DNA of 64,000 bases from Hawksworthiomyces lignivorus (Eukaryota > Ascomycota > Sordariomycetes > Ophiostomatales > Ophiostomataceae), in assembly GCA_002917075.1 (NCBI GenBank), contig NTMA01000008.1, positions 744,001 through 808,000 of the forward strand, written 5' to 3'. This document shows positions 35,552 to 47,474 of this stretch, piece after piece. Under the pieces are notes generated by a model. That model ran no database searches, was not told the origin of the DNA, and was given only the letters and a program-made list of their open reading frames with translations. The translations under genes were made by a program, and so were the position numbers. The stretch's first letter is position 1. Each line of letters starts with the position of its first letter.

Positions 35552-37378
35552 ATGATGACCTCAGCGTCGTCGGCCCCGGAACTGCCTATTTTAGTTCCTC
35601 GCCCTTTGGCGAGGCAAGTGGCCGCACCCGGGACGACTCTAGAGCTTTCTACACGACATACCGAAGACGAATGGGTGGCCATGTATCCACATATTGAACG
35701 CATGTATGTGCGCGAGCGAAGAAGGCTCCGATATGTTATGGCTAAGATGCAAGAAAACTTCCACTTCAAAGCAACGTAAGGCTTTTCCCCCCTCCCTCTT
35801 CCTCTTAAATTCTTGGCCTTTCTTGGTCTCGTCTTGGCTGCAAAGACGGGGCTCGAATTATATCGTATATAGCCTCTGGAGGAAGCTTGTTCTCTGTGAA
35901 AGTACCCCAAACGTATCTCTGCTCTAGTGGCTAAACTGCTTAGTCCCCAGATGTACAAGAAGCGGTTTGCGAAATGGGGTTTCTACAAAAACTTACGGCG
36001 GGCTCGGCCTCGTACAGAAGAAGGATGTTCACCGACTAAGCAATGTTCTTCCCAAGACACCCACTGTGCGGAATTTCTATCAGAGAGCATAGGAGAGACC
36101 AGCCTATATGTGACACCAAGACGCAATGCTTCTGACACTGCGACCCTGTTCTTCTTGACCAACATACAGACTTGGAGCTCTGCGTTTTTTGAACCAATAC
36201 ACATCTCGACGGCACCGTCACCGCAAACGCTCTATTGCACAAAGATGGTAGAGTCTTATGATCCTGACCAGCTGAGCTTCTCTTTTCGAGTCGTAGTCGG
36301 TCTTCTCCAGCGAGGGCAGGGGGTCCTCGCCGGCCGCTTGGCTCGTAAAGCATTTCCACAGACCGAAGCATTACTACAAGTCGAGGGCCCCTTGTTCATC
36401 TGGAACATTTTGGAAATATTACACAACATGGCAATCTGTGGGCAAACACAGCTCTTCAAAATGCTTCTCCACTACCTCTACGGACTTGCAAAAAACCACT
36501 ACCCGGATACCCATCCAGTCATACAAATCTTGCGCAGCATCAAGAGGCTTTTGCTTGCTTGGGCGCAAGATTCAAAGCCATTTCAGGTTGCGACATTGGA
36601 GCAGGGGTGGGCGCTGAACACGAATATTCTATTTAGTCGATTTGAGTCTCGCTTTCTCCTTTTGTATTACCGACTAGTTTGGGACTCCGTTCTCCTCAGG
36701 ATCCCCTATGAGAGGCTGAGAGATGCCGACAAGTGGTTTTCGCTCCTAGACACGAGGCTTCCTTCAGATCATCCATTGCTCGAGCAATCAGCATCCATCC
36801 TGTACCCGCATCGACGCTACATAGACACGACTAATTTGGTTGAGCTTCCCAGGAACTATGAGCAACTCAGAGTCGACACCCTCGCGCAGATACTTCATCG
36901 TAGCAACCTGAAGTTCAACCGGCCGGCGATCCGAGCCCGTGTGCTCTCTGGGCTGCTGAAGAGTCGAAGCCTCGAAGACAACGCGTCGTACCGGAGCGCG
37001 GGAGAGCCAAATAGAATCTCGAACAAGACCGCTGGTCTAGTGGAAAACAATGTCGACGTGTCTCGACTTCATACCCGAATTTTAGCGTTTGTGATCAAGG
37101 TCCTAATCGAAGTCGACTTTGAAATGGGCCATGGCGTTGAGCTTGCAGTCGATAGAATGCGGAGCATCATTGCCCTGCGCAAGTATGGACAAAATCCCGC
37201 GGATCCGCAGATCGTCCATGAGCTATGGAAATTGGAAGAGTTTCTATTCCAAGAGGATAATCATTTGGAGGCAGCCGCAGCCCGCCAAGAGGGATATAGA
37301 TTATTGGAGCAGTATTTGGACGATGTTCCTACGCACATGGTTTATACGCCTGACCTTATATCGAAGCGGACTGACTAA
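35552..37378 (+). CDS. Clr5-domain protein
   Basis: Two exons, 35552-35775 and 35944-37378, 552 residues. Residues about 38-90 form a Clr5 domain: a Trp-containing start (EWVAMYPHIERMY), then the helix LRYVMAKMQENFHFKAT, and across the junction PQMYKKRFAKWGFYKNLR. The domain is split by a 168-nt intron; of the candidate acceptors only the CTTAG just before CCCCAG restores the consensus. The remainder is alpha-helical without a second domain I can name, like many fungal Clr5 proteins. The Clr5 domain is named after a fission-yeast silencing factor, so a nuclear or regulatory role is possible but not shown. A second ATG sits one codon after the first. Confidence 0.85.
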
Positions 37379-39474
37379 CCTAATTTCCTACAAGAGGCGG
37401 CCTATTAGCGCCGATATGGAACGATGCCTGCTACGGAGCATTCCCATCTTAGAAAGGCAGGAAAAGTCTCTCTTAGCGAGCGACTACTTGCTTGGCGCTC
37501 GTTTCACTTAAGTAGCAGAGATATGGCGGAATGGGAAGGCGAAGTCAACGATGGCGCCTGTGAGAAGCTATAATTCTTGCCGCGTATATTTTACGGATCA
37601 GACCCCGGCGCTATAGTGCTTGGCTATCCTGCCACAAGAGGCATTTATGTGCAGCGTTGGGTTCTAGGTGTTTTCTCCCCATCTTCTTATTCAAAACCTC
37701 TTCCCGTTTGACCTAAATCAGTGCGATAGCTGGATGTTAAATGGCAGGAGACCCAATACGTCTCTTTGGTTGCATCAAACCAAGGGTTGATTAGCCCACT
37801 ACTGAACATGCCTCAGACATATCTCGAAGTTCTTATTGGGTGTTAGATCTTCCATGGTAAAATAACTCAGCCTAGGAAGCCGAAGACATATTCTACGATT
37901 AGATCTTCCAATTAGAAATCGTTGGAAGTTGCGTAACTTTGAACCTGGCCGCAAATGTGCCAAACCCGAAATGCTGTGACTTGCCTAGAGTGACTTTGGC
38001 ACTTGCGCGTTTGTTGGCTTGGCCAGACTTGTCCTTGCATTTGAGAGCGTGGGAGGTAATAATTGCTCTACCATATATGGTTACTCGTAAATAGCGTACA
38101 ACCGGAGCACGTCTCGACACCAACCCCTTAATACAACTCTTCGCTCCCACCGCGCCAACCTTAGCCATCCCAGTTTCGTCAAGAAAGTAGCTAATCAATA
38201 GATCGTCCGTACTACGTGAAGTTCGCAATTATGTACATAAATATGTTCAATCAATGGAGGTTAAGGTAAATGGGAAAATAATTTGTGTAAAATATAAACA
38301 TCCTGCCTGCAGGAAAATGAAAAATAAAAAAAGGGGGCAAGGGGGGGAGAGAAAGATGTGGATAAAATATTTGACTTTTTCTAGTTACATAATTTGGACA
38401 TGTGAGACTTGCTTGGGTAGAAATGTATTCCGCGGGGAAAGGAAAAACAGTGAGCTATGATAAAACAAGGAATTAAACAGAAGGATCCACTTAGCAATCC
38501 CAGTTAGTGGATAAAGTGAGATTCGTGAAAAGCAGAAGAGTAAACGGATCTGAATTGCGTTGTGTGTACTAAAAAAACTCATGAAAGTCTGTAATGTGCA
38601 AAAGAGCTTTGTCGTCTCGTTAGGAGTGGCAAGTTGCATTAGAATAAATTCTTTGAACGATACGAGACGTTACACTACGTCGGCCTCGTTGGAATGCGAA
38701 TGAGTAACTGAGATTTGGACGACGTCTTTTGTAGGTTGTACGCGTGTGCAGCCGTCATTGTTCCGTCCATCTAAATTGAGTTTTGATCCGCAAACGCTAG
38801 CACCGTGCGATGATAGAAACATGAGTCGGGCACATCCGTTAGAGCTAGCCAAAACTGCCGAATCGGCGGTTATATGTGAGGGAGGATCCAGTTTTGTTTA
38901 TTAATTTTACGAAAGGGGAAACCCGCGATTGGTCGCACGGCTACGGGTTGATGTTCTCACAGAAGCATGCATTGTACATGCGTCAAAAAGGCTGCGGCAT
39001 CTCGTATGCTCTTTGAAAAGTGCTGAAGAGTTGGCTGCTGGGGGTGGGAACATTGCACCTTTCGGTCGAGCAAAGGCCAACGCCATTGGTTGATTGGGGC
39101 CTGTTGGTAAGTGAACCCTGTAAAATGCATGCCACGCAGTCGTCTCATTTTTGCACCCGCTTTCTCAATAACTCATTTTTGCTCATCACACACTCTGCGC
39201 CGTATTGTGACCTTCCTCCAGAGTTTGGCAATGAGACATAAGGGAGGGGGAGGTCTCCATATTTCTTTGGGGAAAAAACGGCTGCGAAGCCCACTCTAAT
39301 CACTCGAGGGAATTCTGTTAAAAAATGACTTTGTGATAGATTCCTTAAATACAAGTCGCAGCGCTTCCTGTTTCTTTGTGACTTTTGTTTGTTGTGCCTT
39401 GTCGAAGTATCGCCGGTGTCTCGATCGCTATCACCTCCCGTACCTTCAATTATTTCACTACATCCTGCAAAAAT
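37379..39474. other. long intergenic, no gene seen
   Basis: About 2.1 kb. A 109-codon minus-strand open frame near 38 kb has no domain and no promoter logic. The right end holds the promoter of the methyltransferase gene. Confidence 0.5.
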
Positions 39475-40965
39475 ATGACGAAATCAGACACCGCGTCTCC
39501 GAAGAGCGCAACATCTCCCAGGAGTGCAACTTCTCCGAAGAGTGCAGCTTCTCCAGCAAGCCATGGAGGGAATGACGGTGTCCTCTTGCCGGGCCAGCAC
39601 TGGAGTGCCGTGCGTACACCAAAGGAGGGATTCAAAATGGTTACCTCACCGACAACCATGCTGACATGATGCTGGACAAGGACAACGACAACGACAATGA
39701 CTCTGCCCTAGGCGACGATGCGGGCAGTTCTACGACGTCACTTGCCTCGAGTATTCTTCATTACCGAACGATCAACGGACGGACATATCACAGTGAGCGT
39801 GGAAAGGATACATACTGGTAGGAAGAAACTTTCGTAGTGAATCTCAGTAAATTCAGAAGTAAGGGCTGATGTACTTGAACAGGGGCGCCAACGACGACCG
39901 CCAGATCGAGTCTCTCGATATTCAGTAAGCTTTGTGCTGTTTGACCAAATGTTTCTTTTTCGCCGACCCATTAATGCGACTTGTAGATACCACTGCATGA
40001 CGTTGGCCTATGATGGCAACTTGAACGAGGCTCCTCTACCTGAAAAAATCGATGTGAGCAGCAACTCTTACATACTAGCACGCTGTGTATCGTCTGATAT
40101 GACAAAACAAACATTAATGCTTTGATGCAGAAAGCTGTCGATATCGGAACAGGGACAGGAATATGGGCAATGTAAGCCTCAAGTTCAGCATGACAGTTAC
40201 TCCCTATTTGTCTAACAGCATAGTGATTTTGGCGACGAGCGGCCAGATACTGAGGTCATTGGTACCGATCTCTCGCCGATCCAACCGACATGGGTTCCTC
40301 CTAACGTACGATTGTAAGAATACCATACGTTCTATCCATGTGACTCCGTTCTAGCGATCACTAAAGGCATTCTTAATAGCATAATTGACGACCTTCGAGA
40401 GCCATGGCTATTCGAAGAAAACTCTGTCGACTACGTTCACACGCGGTGGCTCATTGGCTCGGTTTCCGACTGGGACGATCTCTTCCGCCAGGCCTTCCGT
40501 ATTTTGAAACCAGGTGGTTGGGTGGAGTCCCTCGAATGCGACGGCTGGTTCTCTTCCGACGACGATTCAATTCCTCCAAAAAGCGCCACAGAGCAGTATG
40601 GTTACATTTTCCGCGAGGGCTCAAAAAAGCTTGGGTTAGATGTTTCGTTTTCAGTCGTTGCCGATCGGCTTCAGCACAACGGCCTGGAGGCCGCGGGCTT
40701 CACCAATATTGGAGAAAAAATTGTCAAAGTACCTTGTTCTGAATGGTCTAGCGATCCTAAGTTCCACAGCGTCGGCCAGTTTGCGCGAGCCGCATTCGAG
40801 GCTGATATTGAAGGCATTGTAGGATACATGGCATCAGGGTTGGATTGGTCAAAAGAAGATATCACCATGTATGCGATGCAGTTCCGGCGAGAGCTGCGCA
40901 ATAAGTCAATACACTCCTACTACAAATCTCAGGCGGTATGGGGGCAGAAACCGCTTGACGCCTAA
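39475..40965 (+). CDS. LaeA-like SAM-dependent methyltransferase
   Basis: Seven exons, 39475-39609, 39681-39817, 39883-39924, 39987-40053, 40131-40171, 40224-40313 and 40380-40965, 365 residues. All joins are in phase and rebuild the usual LaeA-like order: [33 protein letters not shown] motif [35 protein letters not shown], then [10 protein letters not shown]. The N-terminus has three copies of an SPKSAT-type hexapeptide. LaeA-like proteins are nuclear methyltransferase-fold proteins that, through the velvet complex, influence secondary metabolism; most genomes hold many paralogues with unknown roles. This one, with its short Pro/Ser N-terminus, is more likely a paralogue than LaeA itself. 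Confidence 0.9.
39493..39567 (+). repeat. 18-bp tandem coding repeat (SPKSAT-like)
   Basis: Three imperfect copies of an 18-bp unit encoding SP(K/R)SA(T/A) in the disordered N-terminus of the methyltransferase, ending in a partial fourth copy. The S/T-P dipeptides are possible phosphorylation sites (inference). Confidence 0.7.
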
Positions 40966-41701
40966 AGGTCAGTGATTCTTTCACGTTACGATTGGGTCTC
41001 TTTCTTAATTTCAGTGGCTCATATCCTGTTTTTGAAAACGAGTCTTGGGCTTTTCATTTGGTCTCAGAGAGAGTCAATACTGCATTATCTTATGGCTGGA
41101 ATCGTATCAAAATATGACGAACTCCATCTTCAGTAACTGTTGCTGGATCTTTTCTTAACAATATTTACGTATGTCTCTCTCCATTCCTCCTTGAACCTAT
41201 TCAATATCCCAGTAACCAGATAGTGTATATTTAACACGTATTTATCCACTGTCATTTCCTAAGCTCCCTTGATTTGCCGTCGTATTAGCTCTCATTTCTC
41301 CCAGAATAACTTAATAAGATCTGCTCTTTATTACATTAGATCAAGGACGGGAGCAGAATGCCGCAGTCATAGACTCCCCGCTGCAGATGATTGATAATTC
41401 TTATCAGATCTTCATGCTTAGCTAGAGGCAAATTGATTCCCGAATCGGTAAAGCCAGCCGACTCTAACGGATATATGGGGTTAACGTTCGGATTACGAGG
41501 CCTGCCCGAAAACGGCATATGCAAATATTATGCCGCTAGACTCCGTCCAGAAGTACAATAAAACGCGCTGCTTAGGTATATGGGAAGGTATAAAAGGTTG
41601 CCGTCAGCACTTATACGAGAGCAAAGCTATAAATTCTAATCTTTCGAATCATTGAATGCGCTATAACTCGTCAAAATTTTACGAAACTTGTGATCTCCAA
41701 A
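40966..41701. other. intergenic between methyltransferase and flavoprotein genes
   Basis: About 740 bp. No gene is supported. It contains the 3' end of the methyltransferase transcript and the flavoprotein promoter. Confidence 0.5.
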
Positions 41702-43412
41702 ATGTCTTTCCGGCATCCAAACCTAGTAGTAGTTGGCGGCAGCTACGTTGGTTCGTCAATCATACCCATTAACACATCGTAACAAGAACGATAAAAAGGC
41801 ATAAAGTATGCAGATATGCTGATAGTTCATTTCTCCGAGATCAGGGTCAAGTGTAGCTCAGCAACTCGCAGCCAGGTTTCACGATCGCTTCCGCGTTCTA
41901 CTAATCGAGAAGAATTCGCATTTTCATCATCTGTTCGCATTTCCAAGATTCGCCGTCACCAACGATGTTCAGACACAAAAAGCATTTATACCCTACCTTC
42001 CAGGGTTATTTTCTGCCTCACCTACAGGGTCTGGAACAGTCTTGCAAGCAAAAGTTATTGGCGTCGACAACTCATCCGTTAAGCTGGACAGAAGTGTCTC
42101 TCTAGATGACCAACTTTCAGATAATATCCCTTTTGACTTCTTAGTTAGTTCGCATTTTCAGCAAATCTTTTGGCCATATTCAAACACCGGGGCCGATATT
42201 GCTAACCATCTACATCGGCAACAGGTCCTCGCCACAGGCACTGATGCGGTTCCACCATCCAGAATGCCTGGCAGCGAGAAGAAGGAAGGCGTTGAGTATC
42301 TGCGGCAGCATGCCCAGGGAGTGGCGCTGCGCTCGAGAATTGTTATTATAGGTGGAGGTGCGGTCGGTGTCCAGATGGCTACCGATCTGAAGGATCTCTA
42401 TCCGGAGAAGTCGGTGACCATCGTACATTCGCGTCCCAACCTGATGAACCGTTTTGCTGTCGGCTTAGATAAAATCGTCAAAGACCGTTGCGCAGAGCTA
42501 GGCATCAACCTGAAGCTGGGCACTCGTGTTAAAATCCCTCGTGAGGGCTATCCTACAAGCGGTGACGTCTTCGATGTGGAATGCGAGGACGGGACCAAAA
42601 TCCCAGCTGACCTAGCGGTACGGAATTTTACATGAGACAATATTTCTAGAGAGTTGCATCTCGGCCAATTTTGCTCCATATATTCTACCTTTGCTAACAA
42701 CGATCTTATGCTCTCGCAGATTGTCGCCAATGGACTGATCCCGCAGTCAGATATCCTACGGTCTCTCTCACCTGAATCGATTAAAGCCGATGGCTACCTG
42801 CGAGTGCTCAAAACTCTGCAAATTAGTGACTCAAGATACCCGAACATCTTTGCTATTGGAGACATCGCAGATACGGGCGCCGGAAAAGCTGCGCGGCCGT
42901 GAGTAACCTGCCCGAATATACCTTTCCCTAGAGGCTGAGCTGCGATGCATTTACGAAGTATACTGGATCGCTGAGAATTTTGACTAGAGCTATAAAGCAA
43001 GCTGCTGTTGTCGTCAACAATATCGACCATATCCTGAAAAAAGAGCCCCTGGAAGAATATGATGCGTCGGACCCGCACGGCATCCACCTAACACTAGGCA
43101 TCGTATGTCAATTTCCCTTGCGCTTTGCTGTAGCTTTGGTTTCTCTACTCCCATCAACCGTTTTGCGATTTTCTCTTTCAGTCCTTTGTGCTGATAGAGT
43201 ATCACCACTTTCTAGAAAAAGAACATTATTTTCCGAAATCCCGTGCCGGGCTCCAGTGAGCACTTTACCCACGACAGAGATGACGGGTAAGTAGAAGTAT
43301 CGCCCCCTAAAATCCGAGCGAGCTCCGACGCTAACCAAGCGGCAGTGTGCTGGATATGGGCATTGACAACGTGTGGAGTAGAAGAGGTGGTGGGGGTGAC
43401 GCCAATTTGTAG
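41702..43412 (+). CDS. AIF-like FAD-dependent pyridine nucleotide-disulphide oxidoreductase
   Basis: Six exons, 41702-41750, 41845-42617, 42720-42898, 42988-43102, 43216-43286 and 43346-43412, 417 residues. Exon 1 gives the FAD dinucleotide motif (NLVVVGGSYVG), exon 2 the NAD(P)H motif (IVIIGGGAVGVQMATDL) and the third exon the second FAD contact (NIFAIGDIADTGAGKAA). The tail FRNPVPGSSEHFT and MGIDNVW match fungal AIF/AMID-like proteins. It should transfer electrons from NAD(P)H to an unknown acceptor; no mitochondrial presequence is evident. The first donor (G|GTTCGT) is weaker than the others, so the exact first junction is the least certain part. Confidence 0.85.
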
Positions 43413-43847
43413 CTGAGTGTTTATTATTTGGGCAAACTCTTGCTGTTCCACTGACGGAAATACGGTAATATTCGTCTTGACTACGAATGCAAGGAGAGTT
43501 CGGCATATTCATAGTACACAACTGAGATACGACGGAGTTAGCGGTATCCTTCTCGGTAATTTTTTTTTTCCATTTGTGCCAGAGAAAATCCCATAAGAGA
43601 GGCTGGCGAGACTATGTATCTGTGATGTGTTCAATTCCATAGCTTGAATATCAGGTCTAACGATGATCATTGTGGTGCATCGCGACTTGTATTGATTCTA
43701 GTTCTAGCTTGCTTATGTACGAAGGCGGATCACTGCTCGTTCTTGCGACATATTATTCGGGTTATTGTTTTTGCACCACGCCATGCATACTGAAAAAATT
43801 GACTACCGCTTCATTATAGCAGATGTTAGCCCAGCCGTGCAACTTCG

Positions 43848-43850
<3 letters not shown>
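43413..43850. other. intergenic, no gene seen
   Basis: The first part of a 960-bp gap downstream of the flavoprotein. A minus-strand open frame here runs antisense into the flavoprotein exons and is a shadow. Confidence 0.45.
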
Positions 43851-43881
<31 letters not shown>

Positions 43882-43900
43882 AATTGAATTGAATTGAATA
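43851..43900. repeat. T30 tract followed by (GAATT)n
   Basis: Thirty consecutive T followed by three full GAATT units and a GAATA. It could be the reverse complement of a poly(A)-tailed retroposed sequence, or simple replication slippage; no flanking target duplication was found. Confidence 0.95.
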
Positions 43901-44371
43901 GATATCTAGCGCATGCTAGAATGCCATTTGGTTGGCTTCAAATGTCGCACGTAGCTATTTGGCGAATAGCAACGTGGAGTGGAAACCGTCTAATGACTCC
44001 CTAGAAGTTACAAAGCTAGTAGTCCAGGCTAACATGACTCAGTGTCGCGAAGCATCTCATAGAAACCTCATCCCTTGCTGTTTCTATTCATTTTGTCTTT
44101 ATGATTTCTGTGGTTTATTCAAGACTGAGACGTTCATGTAGAATGTATTGCAAGAACGAGATGGAGTATGTTAAAGTAAATTTATGACTTTTTTTAAATT
44201 ACATCGTAGAGCTTGATACATATTCCCTTATCATGAGTACGGGGTCATCTAAAACAGGATGTTGTTTTCCGGTCGTCTCAGAGCGGTTCTGCATGACTTA
44301 AATAGCGTGAGAGCCTGTTAAACCCATCGTTGCGCCCGCAAAGAAACATGAAGTAAATGTTATAAAGCTTC
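43901..44371. other. intergenic upstream of polyol dehydrogenase
   Basis: About 470 bp to the right of the T tract, containing the dehydrogenase promoter. No gene is visible. Confidence 0.45.
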
Positions 44372-45716
44372 ATGGCGAACATCGTAAGTCTACCCTCTGA
44401 GGCTATCACTCTATTTTACGAGTGAACCCGACTCCACTTGGTTGACCAAGGATTGATGGCACTCTCTAATTATGCCCTCTGCCATAGAAGAACAAAGCTT
44501 TTATCTTGCCCTCGGCCAAGAAGACATATTTTGAGGAACGTGCGGTTCCTCAATTGAGCGACAATGCTTGTGCAAATTCTGTGCGTGTCCACATCGAGCA
44601 GACAGGCATCTGCGGCAGCGATGTACACTTTTGGAGCGAGGGCGGCATCGGCGACAACATAGTAGAGAAGCCGCTGGTTCTCGGTCACGAGAGCGCTGGA
44701 ACCGTCGTCGAGGTTGGCCGAGATGTGCGGCACTTGAAAGTTGGTGACCTCGTTGCTATCGAACCCAGCGTGCCTTGTCGATCGTGAGTCTCTCTCTGCT
44801 TCCCAGAAAAAAGGTACAATTTTACTTACCGTCACTTTAGCTGTGCCTTCTGCCTCAAGGGCGACTACAACGTCTGTCCCCGCCTCACCACTCCTGCTGC
44901 GCCGCCTTACGATGGCACTTTGCAGACATACTTCGTTGCAGATGCGGATTTCTGCTATCGTCTGCCGCCGCACTTGTCCGTTGAAGAAGGGGCGTTGGCT
45001 GAGCCTCTGGCCGTGGCCGTCCAGGCCATCAAGACGGCCGATCTACGCGGTGGCCAGTCTGTGCTTGTCTTTGGCTGCGGGCCCATCGGGCTGCTGTGCC
45101 AAGCCGTAGCTCGCGCTAATGGTGCTAGCCGTGTCGTGGGAGTGGACATAGCTGCGTCACGCACTGCGTTCGCCCAACAGTTTAGCGCTGATGCGGTATT
45201 TCTTGTCGACAAAAATAGCAGCAGTAGTCATAATCCAGTCAAAGATCAGGCGATGGACGAACCGAAAGCCCTGGCTGCCGCGATTCTACGAGACTGTGGA
45301 CTGCCAGACGGAGTTGACGTCGTCTTCGAATGCACAGGGGCCCCGTCCTGCATCCAGGCTGGCGTGTTTGCCCTCAAGGGTGCCGGCACCTTGACGCAAG
45401 TCGGTGCTGGGCCAGCTGTGAGTGATTCTCTGTGATTTCTTAATTCATTCTGGATTTCATTTCATCGCTAACTGGTCAGAACGTCCTCTTCCCCATTGTC
45501 ACCGCTCTTGCCAAAGGGCTCAAAGTCAAGGGTGCGGCTCGCTACACAGAAGGATGCTACCCGCGTGCACTGGACTTGATCGCCTCCGGCAAAGTGAACG
45601 TCAAAGCTCTGATCAGCCACCGCTACACATTCGATCAGGCAGCCGACGCATTTGAAACAGTATCACGGGGTGATCTTGGTACCATCAAAGTCATGATTCA
45701 GGGGGTGTCAGAGTAG
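44372..45716 (+). CDS. zinc-dependent polyol dehydrogenase (xylitol/sorbitol dehydrogenase type)
   Basis: Four exons, 44372-44383, 44488-44783, 44841-45417 and 45480-45716, 373 residues. Exon 1 is a 12-nt start exon (MANI); two acceptors three bases apart (TAG and AAG) would give MANIKNKAF or MANINKAF. The catalytic zinc site is seen in [10 protein letters not shown] and GHESAGTV, and the structural zinc site as C-x2-C-x2-C-x7-C in [15 protein letters not shown]. The Rossmann motif GCGPIGLL followed by VVGVD (acidic residue after beta-2) predicts NAD. The enzyme would oxidise xylitol, sorbitol or a related polyol to the ketose in the cytosol. Sequence alone does not separate xylitol, L-arabinitol and sorbitol dehydrogenases by eye. 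Confidence 0.92.
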
Positions 45717-45899
45717 GCGACTTAGCGAGACCGTCATGTTGTTGAAGCAGAGATCATCATCTTTTGTTGGTTCTCCTCTACCTAAATTATACACATCCTT
45801 CAGTGGAATATTTACTTCTATTAACGCAAACTCAAGAGGTTGAAAATGTGAACTTGTCGCTACGTTCTAGTTGTTGAGGGTCAAATTGAAGATGCCAGT

Positions 45900-46989
45900 C
45901 TAATTCCAGTATTTCCCCACGAACTCCATTGCCTCAACCAGCCATGGGTCACTAAGCTTGTCCGTTTTGTCAAATCCATGATCGCCTGGCCGCTCACTGT
46001 AGAGCAGTGGAACTTCAGGGCGTAATTCTCTAATATCAATGATCATCTTATCGGTGGCTGGTTTGGGTACCTGATACCATTAGTCAGTCGTCAAATTCTT
46101 AACAGGAGGGCCAGTACAGAGCTCTCTTTCAGCAGGACTCACGATATGATCTTCGAATCCTTGGGCTACCCAGATAGGGGGGATGGTTTTGGCAGTGCGC
46201 AAGCCATAGTCGAGTCGCAGCCGCTTGTCTGGCCCAAGTATATCTAGCATCCGGCCAGTCTTGAGAAGCGAGAAGGCCAGCTGGATGAGATCAGGAAACG
46301 GCGTCGACACTCTCACAGTGCCAGGCTGAATTTGCTTCAGGTATTCGTCGATGGACGCGTTGTGTTCTTTGTACTCATCCGAATGCTTAACGGTACCAAC
46401 TTGGAAATATTCCTGGAAGTCGGGATGCATTGCACAAAACTGAGCCATAATAACGCGGATCTGTACTTCGGGGAATAAAAAGGCTGATTGAAGTGCGAGA
46501 TAGCCACCTGCACTTTCGCCTGTCACAGCGACGCGCTCCAGGTCTACATTCACATTGGGTTTGAGCTGGAGTAGTGCGCTGGGAAATGTGTCTCTGGTCC
46601 AGGCCCAGAAGTCGGCAATATCTTTAAGAATATCTGTTCCGTTGGCCTCAGGCAGCAGACGGTACTCCGGAGACACAAAGACTGCGTTCTTGATCTCTGT
46701 GAGAGCCAGAGGCCTTTTGGACGATTATGAATATTCATTGTCAGGCTCAGTTAAATTAATACTCCGTATGAAAAATCTCACTGGGGAAATCTCACCACTC
46801 CGCTAGGTACCTATGCTCGAGAGTCGAGCCATTCACAAGACCGCCTCCATGGAAGTGCACGAAGAGGGGGTGTGACTTTTTATCAACTGAAAGACTCTTG
46901 GGGATGAGGACAGATACTTTGAAGTCTATGCTGTTTATGGTCTTATAGACCAAGGTGAATTGGTCGAATCGGGGGATGAGAGCCGTCAT
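45900..46989 (-). CDS. HSL/alpha-beta-hydrolase-3 esterase
   Basis: Three exons, 46989-46796, 46713-46143 and 46070-45900, 311 residues. The oxyanion motif HFHGGG, the nucleophile elbow GESAGG, and the acid-His end are present; the catalytic His (PGDHGFD) is in the last exon, which single-frame reading misses because the frame closes inside the second intron. There is no signal peptide. The enzyme should hydrolyse a carboxylic ester or lactone. It is divergent from the Zn2Cys6 regulator at 47.5 kb, and its 3' end faces the polyol dehydrogenase 3' end 183 bp away. Confidence 0.9.
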
Positions 46990-47474
46990 GTTTGATCGTG
47001 GTAACAAGAATTGTGTTAAACAATACACTCTCTCTTGTAATCTTAGGAAAGGAAAATGTGCTGATCGATCTGAGTGCTGTCTATGAAGCTAGAAAAACTT
47101 TTTGACTAGAAATATGAATGCGATGCCGCAAATTTATATTCGCAGACGTCGTGGACATCATGCCCGTAGCCCAGGCACTGGAAGCTACAGAGCCCCGAAG
47201 CTCCCCGGTCTCTGAAGCGAGATATTAGTGAGAGGAAGCCGTAAGGAGTAATACTTACAGAAGGGGAAAAAGTGGGCCCCGAAGTCCCCGCGATACAACT
47301 CCAGGCATTTGATCAGAAGCCCCACTTTAACAAGTGAGAAGTTTCGGGGAGCTCGGTCTTTTTGACTGTAAGGGAGTCCTCTTCTTCGACAAGATTGGAA
47401 CAGGCAGCCGCAACGGAACTCAACAGATTGCTAGAATATTCATAAATAATTCTTTATTCGATATTATTCACGCG
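46990..47474. promoter_or_regulatory. divergent promoter region between esterase and Zn2Cys6 regulator
   Basis: A 485-bp region read outward both ways. The esterase and the regulator may be co-controlled; this is inferred from orientation only. Confidence 0.4.

Noticed and set aside
37899..38228. 109-codon minus-strand open frame in a long gap
   Set aside because: No recognisable domain, no splice-linked exons and no supporting neighbours.
43108..43521. 137-codon minus-strand open frame
   Set aside because: It is antisense to the last flavoprotein exons, which join in frame and match the family C-terminus.
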